DNA of 64,000 nt from Candidatus Limnocylindrales bacterium. GTDB lineage: Bacteria > Desulfobacterota > Binatia > UBA1149 > CAITLU01. Each line of letters opens with the position of its first letter. The stretch's first letter is position 1. A model generated the notes under the pieces. It made no database searches and was not told the origin of the DNA. It saw only the letters and a list, made by a program, of their open reading frames with translations. Made by a program: the position numbers and the translations under genes. Shown piece by piece: positions 1-9,228 of the stretch. The stretch lies in NCBI GenBank assembly GCA_035626395.1, contig DASPNR010000007.1:186001-250000 (forward strand), written 5' to 3'.

Positions 1-1
1 C

Positions 2-2002
2 GGCGCCCGTCTGCTGCGCCGCCACGGCGCACTGCTCGGCTATCCGGGCTCGTTTTCCATTCTCGATACCGACGACCAGATCCGGCTGCTCAAGGATGTG
101 CTGGCGGCAGCCAACATCGACGAGACACGGTTGCGGCCCGAAGCGCTGCGCGCCTTCATCGACGCAGCCAAGAACGAGGCGCGAACGCCAGCCGACATGG
201 CCGAAGCCGCGGACTCGCCCTTCGCCGTGGACGCCGCAGGGCTCTACGCCAGCTACCAGCAGAGGCTGCTGGCGATGGGCGCCGTCGACTTCGGCGATCT
301 CATCACGGGCGTTCTGCGGCTGTTCCGCAGCCACCCCGAGGTGCTGTCACGCTACCAGCAGCGCCTGCGCTTCCTGCACGTGGACGAGTACCAGGACACC
401 AACCACGCGCAGTACCTGATGGTCAGCATGCTCGCGTCCGCTCACCGCAATCTGTGCGTCGTCGGCGACGACGATCAGTCCATCTACGCGTGGCGGGGCG
501 CCGACCCTCGCAACATCCTCGAGTTCGAGCGGGACTTTCCCGGCGCCAAGGTGGTGCGGCTGGAGCAGAACTACCGCTCCACGCGTAACATCATCGATGC
601 GACGGCCGCGCTCATCGCCAACAATCGCGAACGTCATGCCAAGACGATGTGGACCGCGGCTGATCCGGGCGCGAAGATCACCGTCTATCACGCCTCGGAC
701 GAGAAGGACGAGGCGCGCTACGTCATCGCTGGCCTTCGCGCTCTCGGCAGCGCGCGTGGCCGCGCAGCAGTCTTCTACCGAACCAACGCGCAGTCCCGCG
801 CCATGGAAGAAGAGCTGGTGCGCAACCAGATGCACTACGTCATCGTCGGCGCCACCCGCTTCTACGAGCGCCGCGAGGTGCGCGACCTGATCGCGTACCT
901 GCGCTTCGTCGGCAATCCGGCCGACGACATCAGTCTCGACCGCATCATCAACGTGCCGACGCGGGGAATCGGACGCACGACGTGGGAGCGGCTGCGCGTG
1001 GAGGCCGCGGCGCGTGCCGTGCCGGTATGGGAAGTGATCGGAGACGACGCCGTGCTGGCTGGCCTCGGCAGCGCCGCGCGGTCGCGCCTGCTCGCTTTCC
1101 GCGCCACCGCGCGCGCCTGGCTCGACGGAATGTTCGAAGGCGTTGCGCAGCTGCTGCTGCGCATCCTCGACGACACCGGCTACATCGGTTACCTGGAGAG
1201 CCGCCCCGACGACGATCCGGGCGGACGCAGCGACAACGTCAAGGAACTGGTGACCGTGGCTCAGCTCTTCGACGAGGAGTATGGGGCGCTGGTACCCACA
1301 CCCGAAGATCCGCTTCCGCCTCCTCTGGTGGCCTTCCTCGAGCGGCTGGCACTGGCATCGGACGTCGACCAGTACGAGAGCCGCGAGCAGGCGGTCACGC
1401 TGATGACCGTCCATAACTCCAAGGGCCTCGAGTTCGGCCACGTCTTCCTCATCGGCATGGAGGAAGGAATCTTCCCGCACTCACGGTCGGTCGACGAAGA
1501 GGGCCGTGGCGTCGAGGAAGAGCGCAGGCTCTGCTACGTCGGCATGACGCGCGCGATGACGCGGCTGTGGCTGACGCACGCCCGGCGCCGGCACGTGTTC
1601 GGGTCGACGCAATACAATCTCGCCTCGCGCTTCCTCGACGAGCTGCCCCCCGGCCTGCTGGTGCACGAACGCAGCGCCGTCGAACGTGGCGAGTACGAGC
1701 AGCCGCGCATCAACCGCGGCGGCACCGACTATGCGGACGACTTCCACGACACGTGGGAAAGCCGCGCCCGCCCGATGCCGGCGCCGGTGCGACCGGCATC
1801 GGGTTTGTCGAGCAGGCTGCCGTCATCGCCGCAGTCGGCGGGACGGTACAAGCCGGGCATGCGAGTCGTGCATCCGATGTTCGGAGTGGGGACGGTGCGG
1901 GAGTCCGACGGAAGCGGAGAAGCCGAGAAGCTGATCGTCCAGTTCCAGCGGTTCGGCGTAAAGAAGCTGGTCGCGCATCTGGCGCGGCTCGAGATCGTCT
2001 GA
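2..2002 (+). CDS. pcrA: ATP-dependent DNA helicase PcrA/UvrD, 5' truncated by window edge
   Basis: Superfamily 1A 3'-5' DNA helicase for repair and for clearing replication obstacles. The frame is open to the left edge, so the N-terminus with Walker A (motif I) is missing; about 666 residues remain. Visible motifs in order are the Walker B box DEYQDTN, GDDDQSIYAWRGA (motif III), LEQNYRST (motif IV), TVHNSKGLEF (motif V) and EERRLCYVGMTRA (motif VI). The last 50 residues (VVHPMFGVGTV to KKLVAHLARLEIV) match the C-terminal Tudor-like domain of PcrA/UvrD. That domain separates it from Rep, which lacks it. Ends in TGA with no clear terminator after it. Confidence 0.95.
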   Translation, partial: GARLLRRHGALLGYPGSFSILDTDDQIRLLKDVLAAANIDETRLRPEALRAFIDAAKNEARTPADMAEAADSPFAVDAAGLYASYQQRLLAMGAVDFGDLITGVLRLFRSHPEVLSRYQQRLRFLHVDEYQDTNHAQYLMVSMLASAHRNLCVVGDDDQSIYAWRGADPRNILEFERDFPGAKVVRLEQNYRSTRNIIDATAALIANNRERHAKTMWTAADPGAKITVYHASDEKDEARYVIAGLRALGSARGRAAVFYRTNAQSRAMEEELVRNQMHYVIVGATRFYERREVRDLIAYLRFVGNPADDISLDRIINVPTRGIGRTTWERLRVEAAARAVPVWEVIGDDAVLAGLGSAARSRLLAFRATARAWLDGMFEGVAQLLLRILDDTGYIGYLESRPDDDPGGRSDNVKELVTVAQLFDEEYGALVPTPEDPLPPPLVAFLERLALASDVDQYESREQAVTLMTVHNSKGLEFGHVFLIGMEEGIFPHSRSVDEEGRGVEEERRLCYVGMTRAMTRLWLTHARRRHVFGSTQYNLASRFLDELPPGLLVHERSAVERGEYEQPRINRGGTDYADDFHDTWESRARPMPAPVRPASGLSSRLPSSPQSAGRYKPGMRVVHPMFGVGTVRESDGSGEAEKLIVQFQRFGVKKLVAHLARLEIV

Positions 2003-2069
2003 CGGGCGGCCAGCCGGCGGGAGGCGCGGCCTCGCGCTGTCGGATTCGAGGCGGCCGCAAATGCTGCCG

Positions 2070-2369
2070 TCAGCGCGCCACCGACGTGCAGACCCTCGCC
2101 GAGCGCTCGCGCGCGCAGAGGCGCGACTGCGGTTCGTCCACTCCGTGGTGCGGAGCGATGTACCGGCCGGCGGCAGCCAGCGGCCGCGTCACCGTCAGCT
2201 CCAGGAACTTCCCGACCGGATAGACGAAAAGGTAGGCGATCTTGAGAGGATGCGCGTCCTCGGAGTCGCGGTACTGATCCGCGCGCGCAGCGGGAGCCGC
2301 TGCCATGCCGGTCAGGATGACGAGTACGGCAATGGCCGCGCGTACGGATGCGGTGATCGGCTTGCGCAT
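2070..2369 (-). CDS. small exported protein of unknown function
   Basis: A 99-residue protein I do not recognise. The chosen ATG has AGGGAG about six bases upstream and starts a clear signal peptide: MRKP, a hydrophobic stretch, then the cleavage-like APAARA-DQ. The frame stays open 20 codons further upstream, but those codons add nothing resembling a domain. The mature part is about 70 residues, with the hydrophobic, Pro/Gly-containing segment IAYLFVYPVGKFLELTVTRP followed by an Arg-rich tail. It is convergent with the helicase and divergent from the E2-like gene. Likely periplasmic or anchored; no function is proposed. Confidence 0.55.
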   Translation of the reverse strand: MRKPITASVRAAIAVLVILTGMAAAPAARADQYRDSEDAHPLKIAYLFVYPVGKFLELTVTRPLAAAGRYIAPHHGVDEPQSRLCARERSARVCTSVAR

Positions 2370-2500
2370 GAAGCTCTCCCTGGGCGTGCCCTTGCCTGCA
2401 ACGATGCCGGCAGCTGCGCCCGCTCGCAACGACCTTGCCTGAAAACCGCGGTCTTATACACCACTGGCGGGCGTTTTCGCGCCGCGGAGGACACGGACAC

Positions 2501-3352
2501 GTGGTGAGCTTCGTTCCTGCCAGACCGCGCCGCTTCACCAGGGCCACACGGCTTTCGTCGTGGCGGCGTCTGTCGCTGCACGTCTGGGGGCCACCGCGGG
2601 ATCCGACCGTCTACGGCACGCTCGAGATCAACATGCGCAAGGCGCTCGTTTATCTCGATGAGCTGAACGCGGCGGGTGGACCTCGCGCCACCGTCACGCA
2701 TCTGGTCGTCAAGGCCATCGCGAAGGCCCTTTCCGAATATCCCGAAGCCAACGCGCTGGTCGCCCTGCGGCGCGTCTACCTGCGCAGCACCATCGACGTG
2801 TACTGCCAGGTCGCCACCGACGGCGGGCGTGACCTTTCGGGCGTCAACATCCGCCAGGCGGACTGCAAGTCCGTCGCCGACATCGCCGACGAGCTCATGA
2901 AGGCGGCCGCCGCGGTTCGCTCCGGACGCGACCGCGGGTCCGAGCAGACCAAGCGGACGCTGGCGCGAGTGCCGGACGCGCTGCTCGGCATCCTGCTCAA
3001 GCTGACGGGATTCCTCACGTACGACCTGCGCCTCGATCTCAGCGCATGGGGCATCGCGTACGATCAGTTCGGCGCGGCGATGGTCTCCAACGTGGGCGGC
3101 TTCGGTCTCGGCAACGGGCTGGCGCCGCTGGTGCCGGTCAGCCGTTCTCCCATCGTCCTGCTGGTTGGAGAGGTCGTGCCGCGCCCGGCCGTCGAAGACG
3201 GGCGCCTGGTCGTTGCGCCGATGGTCACGATCGGCTGCACCTTCGATCACCGCGTCATCGACGGCTACCAGGCATCGCAGATGGCACGCATCGTCATCGA
3301 GTCGGTGTCGGATCCGCAGGCCGCGTTCGGCCCTGCCAGCCGATCCAGCTGA
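2501..3352 (+). CDS. stand-alone 2-oxoacid dehydrogenase E2-type acyltransferase domain
   Basis: About 283 residues made only of the chloramphenicol-acetyltransferase-like catalytic domain of dihydrolipoyl acyltransferases. The family pattern VYGTLEI, a Pro-Glu-Ala-Asn block, SNVGGFGLG and the C-terminal catalytic-type DHRVIDG (His about residue 250) are visible. There is no lipoyl domain and no E1-binding domain, and no E1 or E3 gene lies nearby, so it is unlikely to be part of an ordinary pyruvate dehydrogenase complex. GTG is chosen because GGAGG sits ten bases upstream; the frame is open from 2435. The last 59 bases overlap the convergent pgeF gene. The substrate is unknown. Confidence 0.75.
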   Translation: MVSFVPARPRRFTRATRLSSWRRLSLHVWGPPRDPTVYGTLEINMRKALVYLDELNAAGGPRATVTHLVVKAIAKALSEYPEANALVALRRVYLRSTIDVYCQVATDGGRDLSGVNIRQADCKSVADIADELMKAAAAVRSGRDRGSEQTKRTLARVPDALLGILLKLTGFLTYDLRLDLSAWGIAYDQFGAAMVSNVGGFGLGNGLAPLVPVSRSPIVLLVGEVVPRPAVEDGRLVVAPMVTIGCTFDHRVIDGYQASQMARIVIESVSDPQAAFGPASRSS

Positions 3353-4025
3353 TCTGCCGGCCGGGCGACCCTGGCTGCGCGCGGAAGGAATGGTAGCGGT
3401 CGCACGCGCAACGCGTGCACGGACCGCAAGACTGGATATGGGCGGCTGGAACGCCGGCCGAGACCAGAATGGCGGTGTTGATCGCGCGCAGGTCCAGATG
3501 CGGCTGTTGCCCGTCGCGCTCGACGACTGCATGCCCCTGGTCGCCGAACCGACGCGCCAGCTCGGCCGACACCTCGTAGCAGCACGCGCCGATGCTGGGG
3601 CCCAGCGCCGCGTGAAGGTCTGCGGCGGCCACTCCCGCGGCGACGGCCCGCTCCACCGCGCGCGCCGCAATGGCCGCGATCGTCCCTCGCCATCCCGCGT
3701 GGACCGCGGCGGCCCAGTGGCGGTGCGGCGCCACAAGCAAAATCGGCACGCAATCGGCCGTTCGCACGCCGGCCACGCAGCCGGCGCCGGTGACGACGAC
3801 GGCGTCGGCGTCGGCATCGAGCCTGGCGTAGCCGTCTCGGCAGCCGTTGCCCTCGCGTATGGGTGTGGCGTCGGCGTCGATGACGCGGTCGCCGTGCACC
3901 TGCTCTCGCAGCAGCACGGTCGAGGGTGGGGCCGCTACGCGGCGGTCGCCGAACCCGCACAACAGACCGTCGATGCGGTCCCAGCCATGCGGCACCAATG
4001 GCAGTTTTGAATCGAAGTTGGTCAC
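3294..4025 (-). CDS. pgeF: PgeF/YfiH-type peptidoglycan editing factor (laccase-domain, multicopper-oxidase-like fold)
   Basis: 243 residues matching the YfiH/YlmD/PgeF family. The three metal-binding positions are visible: His44 in VHGDRV, Cys92 in TADCVPILL and His109 in VHAGWRG. GPSIGACCYEV and the C-terminal CTRCACDRYHSFR are also typical. In E. coli PgeF helps keep L-Ala at position 1 of the stem peptide, and some homologues act on purine nucleosides. The C-terminal 40 or so residues are less typical and are read from DNA shared with the end of the convergent acyltransferase gene, so the exact end of conservation is worth checking. Confidence 0.85.
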   Translation of the reverse strand: MTNFDSKLPLVPHGWDRIDGLLCGFGDRRVAAPPSTVLLREQVHGDRVIDADATPIREGNGCRDGYARLDADADAVVVTGAGCVAGVRTADCVPILLVAPHRHWAAAVHAGWRGTIAAIAARAVERAVAAGVAAADLHAALGPSIGACCYEVSAELARRFGDQGHAVVERDGQQPHLDLRAINTAILVSAGVPAAHIQSCGPCTRCACDRYHSFRAQPGSPGRQISWIGWQGRTRPADPTPTR

Positions 4026-4143
4026 CGCGACAGCGGCCTTGCCGGCCGGCCGCTCTATGATAGCCTCGCGCGTTTGTCGGTAGCCAGCGGCCGTCCATGG
4101 GTGAGCCGCAGCGGGAATCGGCGGTCACGACCAAGGCAATCGC

Positions 4144-6906
4144 TTGAAACGCGCGATCAAGATCGTCGGCGCACGCACGCACAACCTCAAGGGAATCGAC
4201 TGCCAGATCCCCGCTCGTAAGATCACGGTCGTCACCGGCGTATCCGGCTCCGGAAAATCGTCGCTCGTCTTCGATACGCTCTATGCGGAGGGCCAGCGCC
4301 GATACGTGCAGTCGCTTTCGACGTACGCCCGGCTCTTCCTCGAGCAGATGCAGCGCCCCGATGTCGACTCGATCAGCGACATTCCGCCCGCGCTGGCGCT
4401 CGAACAGAAGAACGCGATCAAGAACGCGCGCTCCACGGTCGGCACGATCACCGAAGTCCACGACTACCTTCGGCTGCTCATGGTGCACGCCGGCACGGTG
4501 CATTGCCTGGACTGCGATGGCGTGGTGGCTGCCGAAAGCGTCAGCAGCGTCACCGATCACCTCCTGAAGGAGATGGCCGGCAGGCGCGTGGCGGTTCACG
4601 CTCGCGTGCAGCTTCACGGAATGGAGCCGGCCGAGGCCCTGCAGACGCTGATCAAGCAGGGGTACAATCGCATCCTCGTCGGCGGCCAGGCCGTTGCGCT
4701 CGAAGAGGCCGGAGAGCAGGCGCTGGCCGGCGGTGGAGTCGAGGTCGTCGTGGACCGCTTCGCCATCAGCACCGACCGCGCCACGCGTATCGCCGAGGCG
4801 CTGGCGCGGGGCTTCCAGCTCGGTGCCGGCACGGTCAAGGCCACCGAGCTCGATGGCGGTGGAGAGGCGGCGACGTTCTCGACCCGCTTCGCGTGTCGCG
4901 GCTGCGGGCGCGAGTACACGGTGCCGACGCCCCACCTGTTCAGCTTCAACAGTCCGCTCGGCGCGTGTCCGCGCTGCGAGGGCTTCGGCCGGGTGGTCGA
5001 CATCGACTACGACAAGGTGGTTCCGAACAAGCGCTGCTCGCTGCGCGATGGCGCGGTGGTGCCGTGGAGCACGCCGGCCTACGTCGACTTCCAGCAGGAC
5101 TTCCTCAAGAGCGCGGAGCGCCGCGGCATCTCCACGCAGGTGCCGTTCTCCCAGCTCACCGATGCCGAGAAGAAGTGGATCTTCGAGGGCGACCGCGAGA
5201 ATCCGGGAGTGAAGGGGTTCTTCCAGTGGCTGGAGGAGCGGCGCTACAAGACCCACGTCCGCATCCTGCTGGCGCGCTATCGGAGCTACCGCACCTGCCC
5301 CGAGTGCCGCGGGGCGCGGCTGAAGCCCGAAGCGCTGGCCGTGCGCGTGCAGGGTCGCAGCATCGCCGAGCTCAGCGCCCTGGCCATCGAAAAGCTGGCG
5401 CGCTTCATGGCCAGGCTGGAGCTGTCGGAAACGGCCGCGGCGCGAACCGAATCGGTGCTGCGCGAGCTGCGCGCTCGCCTCGGTTATCTCGAAGAGGTCG
5501 GGCTGGGCTACCTGACGCTCGATCGCCAGGCGCGCACGCTGTCGGGCGGCGAAGCGCAGCGCATCCATCTTGCGGCGGCGCTCGGCAGCGCGCTGACCGA
5601 CACGCTTTACGCCCTGGACGAGCCGACGGTGGGCCTGCACCCGCGCGATGGCCGGCGTCTGCTCAAGGTGCTGCGACATCTGACCAAGATCGGGAACACC
5701 GTGGCGCTGGTCGAGCACGACCCGACGCTGATCGAAGGTGCCGACCACGTCATCGACCTCGGGCCGGCAGGCGGCGCCGGCGGCGGGCAGGTGATGTACG
5801 AGGGAAAGCCGTCGGGCCTGCCCGGCCGCGAGAGCGCAACCGGCAGGCTGCTTCTCATTCGCACGCTCCACCGGCAGAAGAAGCGCGCCACGAAAAGCAT
5901 CGACCGCGGCGCGCTCGTCATTCGCGGCGCGCGCGAAAACAACCTCAAGGTGGATCGGATCGAGATCCCGCTCGGGCGCCTGGTGTGCGTCACGGGCGTC
6001 TCCGGCTCCGGCAAGTCCACGCTCGTCGAACAGGTGCTGTACGAGAACTGGCTGCGCGAGAAGGGGCTCGGCGGCCACGACGCGGGCGCCTGCGACGGCA
6101 TCGACGGGCTGGAGCGGCTCGATGACGTGATGATGATGAGCCAGGCCGCGATCGGCCGCTCCCTGCGCTCCAATCCGGCCACGTACCTCAAGATCTACGA
6201 CGACATCCGCAAGCTGTTCGCCCAGACCTCAGCCGCGCGCCGCGCCAAGATCACTCCGGGCGCGTTCTCGTTCAATACTCCGGGCGGTCGCTGCGAGCAC
6301 TGCCAGGGCACCGGGACGACCACGCTCGAGATGCACTTCATGGCCGACATCGAGGTGCCCTGCGACGAGTGCGAAGGCCGCCGCTTCAAGCCCGGAATTC
6401 TCGAGATCCGTTATCACGACAGGAACATCAACGAGGTCCTGGCCATGACGGTGGACGAGGCCGGCGCCTTTTTCGCCGACCGCGCGCCGATCGCCTCCAA
6501 GCTGGCCTGTCTGCAATCGGTCGGCCTGGGATACCTCGCGCTGGGGCAATCGACCTCGACGCTGTCCGGTGGCGAAGCGCAGCGGCTGAAGCTGGCCGGT
6601 TTCCTGGCCGAGGAGAAGCGCGGCAAAGGATCTCTTTTCATCTTCGACGAGCCGACGACGGGCCTGCATCTACAGGACGTCCATACCCTGATCGGCGTGC
6701 TCGACGGGCTCGTTGCACGCGGGCATTCGGTGCTGGTGGTCGAGCATCACACCGATTTCATCTCGCATGCGGACTGGGTCATCGATCTGGGGCCCGAAGG
6801 CGGCGACAAAGGCGGTCGTCTCGTGGTCGCCGGCCCGCCCCTGGAGGTGGCGCGCTGTCCGAAGTCGCACACGGGTGCCGAGCTCAAGCAGCTGCTGGCG
6901 ATGTAG
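4144..6906 (+). CDS. uvrA: excinuclease ABC subunit A (UvrA), divergent subgroup
   Basis: 920-residue tandem ABC ATPase that recognises DNA damage for nucleotide excision repair together with UvrB. The first Walker A (GVSGSGKSS) is at 32-40. The signature LSGGEAQR appears in both halves, and the zinc clusters include CRGCG with CPRCEG and CEHCQG with CDECEG. The start is TTG: an in-frame TGA lies 42 bases upstream with no ATG or GTG between, and the reading begins exactly at the conserved N-terminal pattern IKIVGARTHNLKGID. Details differ from textbook UvrA, for example SQAAIGRSLRSNPATYLKI in place of the DQSPIGRTPRSNPATY type. It may be a lineage-specific or second UvrA. Confidence 0.92.
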   Translation: MKRAIKIVGARTHNLKGIDCQIPARKITVVTGVSGSGKSSLVFDTLYAEGQRRYVQSLSTYARLFLEQMQRPDVDSISDIPPALALEQKNAIKNARSTVGTITEVHDYLRLLMVHAGTVHCLDCDGVVAAESVSSVTDHLLKEMAGRRVAVHARVQLHGMEPAEALQTLIKQGYNRILVGGQAVALEEAGEQALAGGGVEVVVDRFAISTDRATRIAEALARGFQLGAGTVKATELDGGGEAATFSTRFACRGCGREYTVPTPHLFSFNSPLGACPRCEGFGRVVDIDYDKVVPNKRCSLRDGAVVPWSTPAYVDFQQDFLKSAERRGISTQVPFSQLTDAEKKWIFEGDRENPGVKGFFQWLEERRYKTHVRILLARYRSYRTCPECRGARLKPEALAVRVQGRSIAELSALAIEKLARFMARLELSETAAARTESVLRELRARLGYLEEVGLGYLTLDRQARTLSGGEAQRIHLAAALGSALTDTLYALDEPTVGLHPRDGRRLLKVLRHLTKIGNTVALVEHDPTLIEGADHVIDLGPAGGAGGGQVMYEGKPSGLPGRESATGRLLLIRTLHRQKKRATKSIDRGALVIRGARENNLKVDRIEIPLGRLVCVTGVSGSGKSTLVEQVLYENWLREKGLGGHDAGACDGIDGLERLDDVMMMSQAAIGRSLRSNPATYLKIYDDIRKLFAQTSAARRAKITPGAFSFNTPGGRCEHCQGTGTTTLEMHFMADIEVPCDECEGRRFKPGILEIRYHDRNINEVLAMTVDEAGAFFADRAPIASKLACLQSVGLGYLALGQSTSTLSGGEAQRLKLAGFLAEEKRGKGSLFIFDEPTTGLHLQDVHTLIGVLDGLVARGHSVLVVEHHTDFISHADWVIDLGPEGGDKGGRLVVAGPPLEVARCPKSHTGAELKQLLAM

Positions 6907-7019
6907 CTGCAACGAACCGTTTCGGGCACGGACGGTCGAGCTCGCATAGTTGCCCGTGCGGCGAAGCCGCGGGCTGCGTGACCGTTTCGGCCGCCACTGC
7001 TGCCGGAAAGGAGCTGAGA

Positions 7020-7754
7020 ATGACTGCAAATGGCAAGGCTGTCATCGTCGGTGTCGGGCCTCGCGCCGGCCTGGGCGGCGCGCTCTGCGAGCGGGTGGCG
7101 CGCGAAGGAATGCATGTCTTCGTCGCCGGCCGCACCGCCGCAAAGCTGGATGCGTTGGCGGAGACGATTCGATCCTGCGGCGGCCGCGCCACCGCCATCG
7201 CTGTGGATGTGACGGACGAGCGGCAGGTGGCAGGCATGTTCGAGCGCGTCGACGACGAGAGCGGCGACCTGGAGCTCGTGGTCTATAACGCCGGCAACGC
7301 TGCCATGGGGCAGCTTCACGACATGGAGGCGTCGTTTTTCGAAAGCGTGTGGCGGGTCGGCTGCTTCGGTGGCTTTGTCGTCGGTCGCGAAGCGGTGCGG
7401 CGCATGCTGCCGCAAGGGCGCGGCACCGTGATTCTCACGGGCGCGACGGCCTCGCTGCGTGGCAAGGCGGCCACGACGGCATTCGCTTCGGCCAAGGCGG
7501 GGCTGCGATCATTGGCGCAGTCGATGGCGCGCGCTTACGGGCCGGGCGGCATCCACGTGGCGCACGTCGTCATCGACGGCGGGATCGGTGGCGACAAGAT
7601 CGTTCAAGGGCTTCCCGACTTTGCCCGCGCGATGGGAGAAGATGGGCTGGTCAGCCTCGACGGGCTTGCCGACGTCTACTGGTTCCTGCATCGCCAGCCG
7701 CGTGCGGCATGGACGCATGAGCTGGACGTGCGGCCCTTCAAGGAATCCTGGTAG
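7020..7754 (+). CDS. SDR-family protein lacking the catalytic Ser and Tyr
   Basis: 244 residues with a Rossmann fold of the short-chain dehydrogenase/reductase type. The nucleotide loop GVGPRAGLG is at 11-19 and YNAGN at 89-93. The YxxxK position reads F155-ASA-K159, so the proton-donating Tyr is Phe. Thirteen residues before it, where Ser is usual, there is Ala142 (TGATAS). A subfamily with this Phe exists in bacteria as far as I recall. It may bind NAD(P)(H) without classical SDR chemistry, or use another mechanism. ATG is chosen because AAGGAG lies seven bases upstream. Confidence 0.85.
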   Translation: MTANGKAVIVGVGPRAGLGGALCERVAREGMHVFVAGRTAAKLDALAETIRSCGGRATAIAVDVTDERQVAGMFERVDDESGDLELVVYNAGNAAMGQLHDMEASFFESVWRVGCFGGFVVGREAVRRMLPQGRGTVILTGATASLRGKAATTAFASAKAGLRSLAQSMARAYGPGGIHVAHVVIDGGIGGDKIVQGLPDFARAMGEDGLVSLDGLADVYWFLHRQPRAAWTHELDVRPFKESW

Positions 7755-7827
7755 ATCTTCGGACGCATTGGCAACGTCAGCAGTCTCGCCCCTGTCGTGG
7801 CCGCTGCCCCGCCCGGCGGGACGCGCG

Positions 7828-8292
7828 TCAGACGCGCGGGAGCAGGCTGACCTGGATCAGCTCGACGCCTGCACGCTCGCGCAGCTCGGCGATGGTCTCG
7901 AGCTTGTACGGCTTCTCGTAAAAAACGCGTCGGATGCCGGTGTTCACGATCGTCTTGAAGCAGTGGATGCACGGCGTGTGCGTCACGTAAATGTCGGCAT
8001 CCCCGATCGACGTGCCCTGGCGCGCGGCCTGTGCGATGGCGTTGATCTCCGCGTGAATGGTCCGAAAGCAGTTCTCGACGACCTCGCCGTTCGGATTGCG
8101 CGATTCGTACATCTCGCATCCGACGTCCAGGCAATGCGGCATGCCGGCGGGAGCGCCGTTGTAGCCGGTGGCCAGAATGCTGCGGTCGCGCACGATGAGC
8201 GCGCCCACCTTGGCGCGAAGACAGGTCGAGCGCTCGGCCACCTCGCGGGTGATGGTCATGAAATATTCGTCCCAGCTCGGCCTGCGATCCAT
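7828..8292 (-). CDS. dCMP deaminase (ComEB-type cytidine/deoxycytidylate deaminase)
   Basis: 154-residue zinc deaminase converting dCMP to dUMP for thymidylate synthesis. The catalytic motif is H80-A-E82 and the zinc ligands are C108 and C111 in the TPCIHC box. The ATG begins MDRRPSWDEYFM, the usual start of this family, and gives the usual length of about 150 residues. The frame extends upstream to 8535 without family similarity, so the short form is preferred. Convergent with the SDR gene. Confidence 0.92.
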   Translation of the reverse strand: MDRRPSWDEYFMTITREVAERSTCLRAKVGALIVRDRSILATGYNGAPAGMPHCLDVGCEMYESRNPNGEVVENCFRTIHAEINAIAQAARQGTSIGDADIYVTHTPCIHCFKTIVNTGIRRVFYEKPYKLETIAELRERAGVELIQVSLLPRV

Positions 8293-8353
8293 GCGGGCGC
8301 ATGTAGCAGATGCGCCGGCCCGGGAACAGGCTGCGCGGACGCCGGCTGTAGGG

Positions 8354-9121
8354 TCATTCCTCCAGGAGCCAGGCGTACGCCTTGCGCAGAACCTCGCGCC
8401 CTGCGATTTCGACGATCCTGCCATGGGCGATGATGACGCGGTCGAAGTCCCAGCCAAGGATGCGCTCGAAGCTCCGGCGCGCGGCCGCACGGTCGCGGAG
8501 CAGCAGCCATTCCAGCCACGTCGTGCCGTATTCACCGCGCACGCCCGCCAGCGTCAGCGCCAGCCGTGTCATCCACGGCGCCTCGGCGCCCGCATAGAAC
8601 AGCAGATCCGCCGTGATCAGCGTGCGGCTGGCGGCGTGGAAGAACACCACCTCATTCATCGCGGGAACCCCGGCCACCAGCTCGTGCTCGAGGTCGGGCG
8701 ACCACGGGGCATCCAGCATCGGGCCGAGGACTTCGTACGCGGGAAGGTCCGGCCGTTTTTGCGGCAGACCACGCGCCACCCAGAGCGCAGCGGCGGGATA
8801 GGCGCGTTTCCAGTCCGTGACCCACAGATGATGAAATCGATTGGGCGCGACCACCCAGCGGACCGTTCCGAGCTTGTCCAGGTGGCGCCGCAGCTGGTCG
8901 TCCAGAGCGACGGGCGAATGGACCAGCAGCTGGCGCCGCTGCGTCCGCACGACGGTCATGCGCGTGCCTAGCTCGATACCGCCGGCGCGCAACGCCTGAT
9001 GACGGCACCACAGGTTCTCGCCGACGCTGGCCAGCACGCCGCCGAATACTCCACGCATCAGCGGCTGTCGAGGTCGGATCGCGAAGCCACGGTTGACCGG
9101 GACGCAACCCTCGCCCATCAT
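8354..9121 (-). CDS. DUF4336 domain-containing protein (metallo-beta-lactamase-like fold)
   Basis: 255 residues matching DUF4336: GTRMTVVR, LVHSPVALDD, VAPNRFHHLW, a GLPQKRPDL block, NEVVFFHAASRTLITADLLF, and the late FDRVIIAHGRIVE segment. The family is predicted to have a metallo-hydrolase-like fold, but its reaction is unknown and the strict HxHxDH box is absent. Methionines at residues 1, 2 and 22 are all possible starts and none has a convincing Shine-Dalgarno; residue 22 (start at 9058) fits the domain boundary well. It points away from the tRNA gene, whose mature 5' end is ten bases away. Confidence 0.75.
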   Translation of the reverse strand: MMGEGCVPVNRGFAIRPRQPLMRGVFGGVLASVGENLWCRHQALRAGGIELGTRMTVVRTQRRQLLVHSPVALDDQLRRHLDKLGTVRWVVAPNRFHHLWVTDWKRAYPAAALWVARGLPQKRPDLPAYEVLGPMLDAPWSPDLEHELVAGVPAMNEVVFFHAASRTLITADLLFYAGAEAPWMTRLALTLAGVRGEYGTTWLEWLLLRDRAAARRSFERILGWDFDRVIIAHGRIVEIAGREVLRKAYAWLLEE

Positions 9122-9131
9122 CGCGTCACGA

Positions 9132-9206
<75 letters not shown>

Positions 9207-9228
9207 CTTCTTCTCCAGGTCGGAACGC

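Noticed and set aside
3265..6078. Long open frame on minus antisense to uvrA and pgeF
   Set aside because: It lies opposite clear uvrA coding sequence in a high-GC genome, where such shadow frames are common; the translation is Arg/Ala/Gly-rich without motifs.
6907..6980. Inverted words cgggcac/gtgcccg-like after uvrA as a terminator
   Set aside because: The arms are far apart and there is no T-run, so it is not a credible intrinsic terminator.
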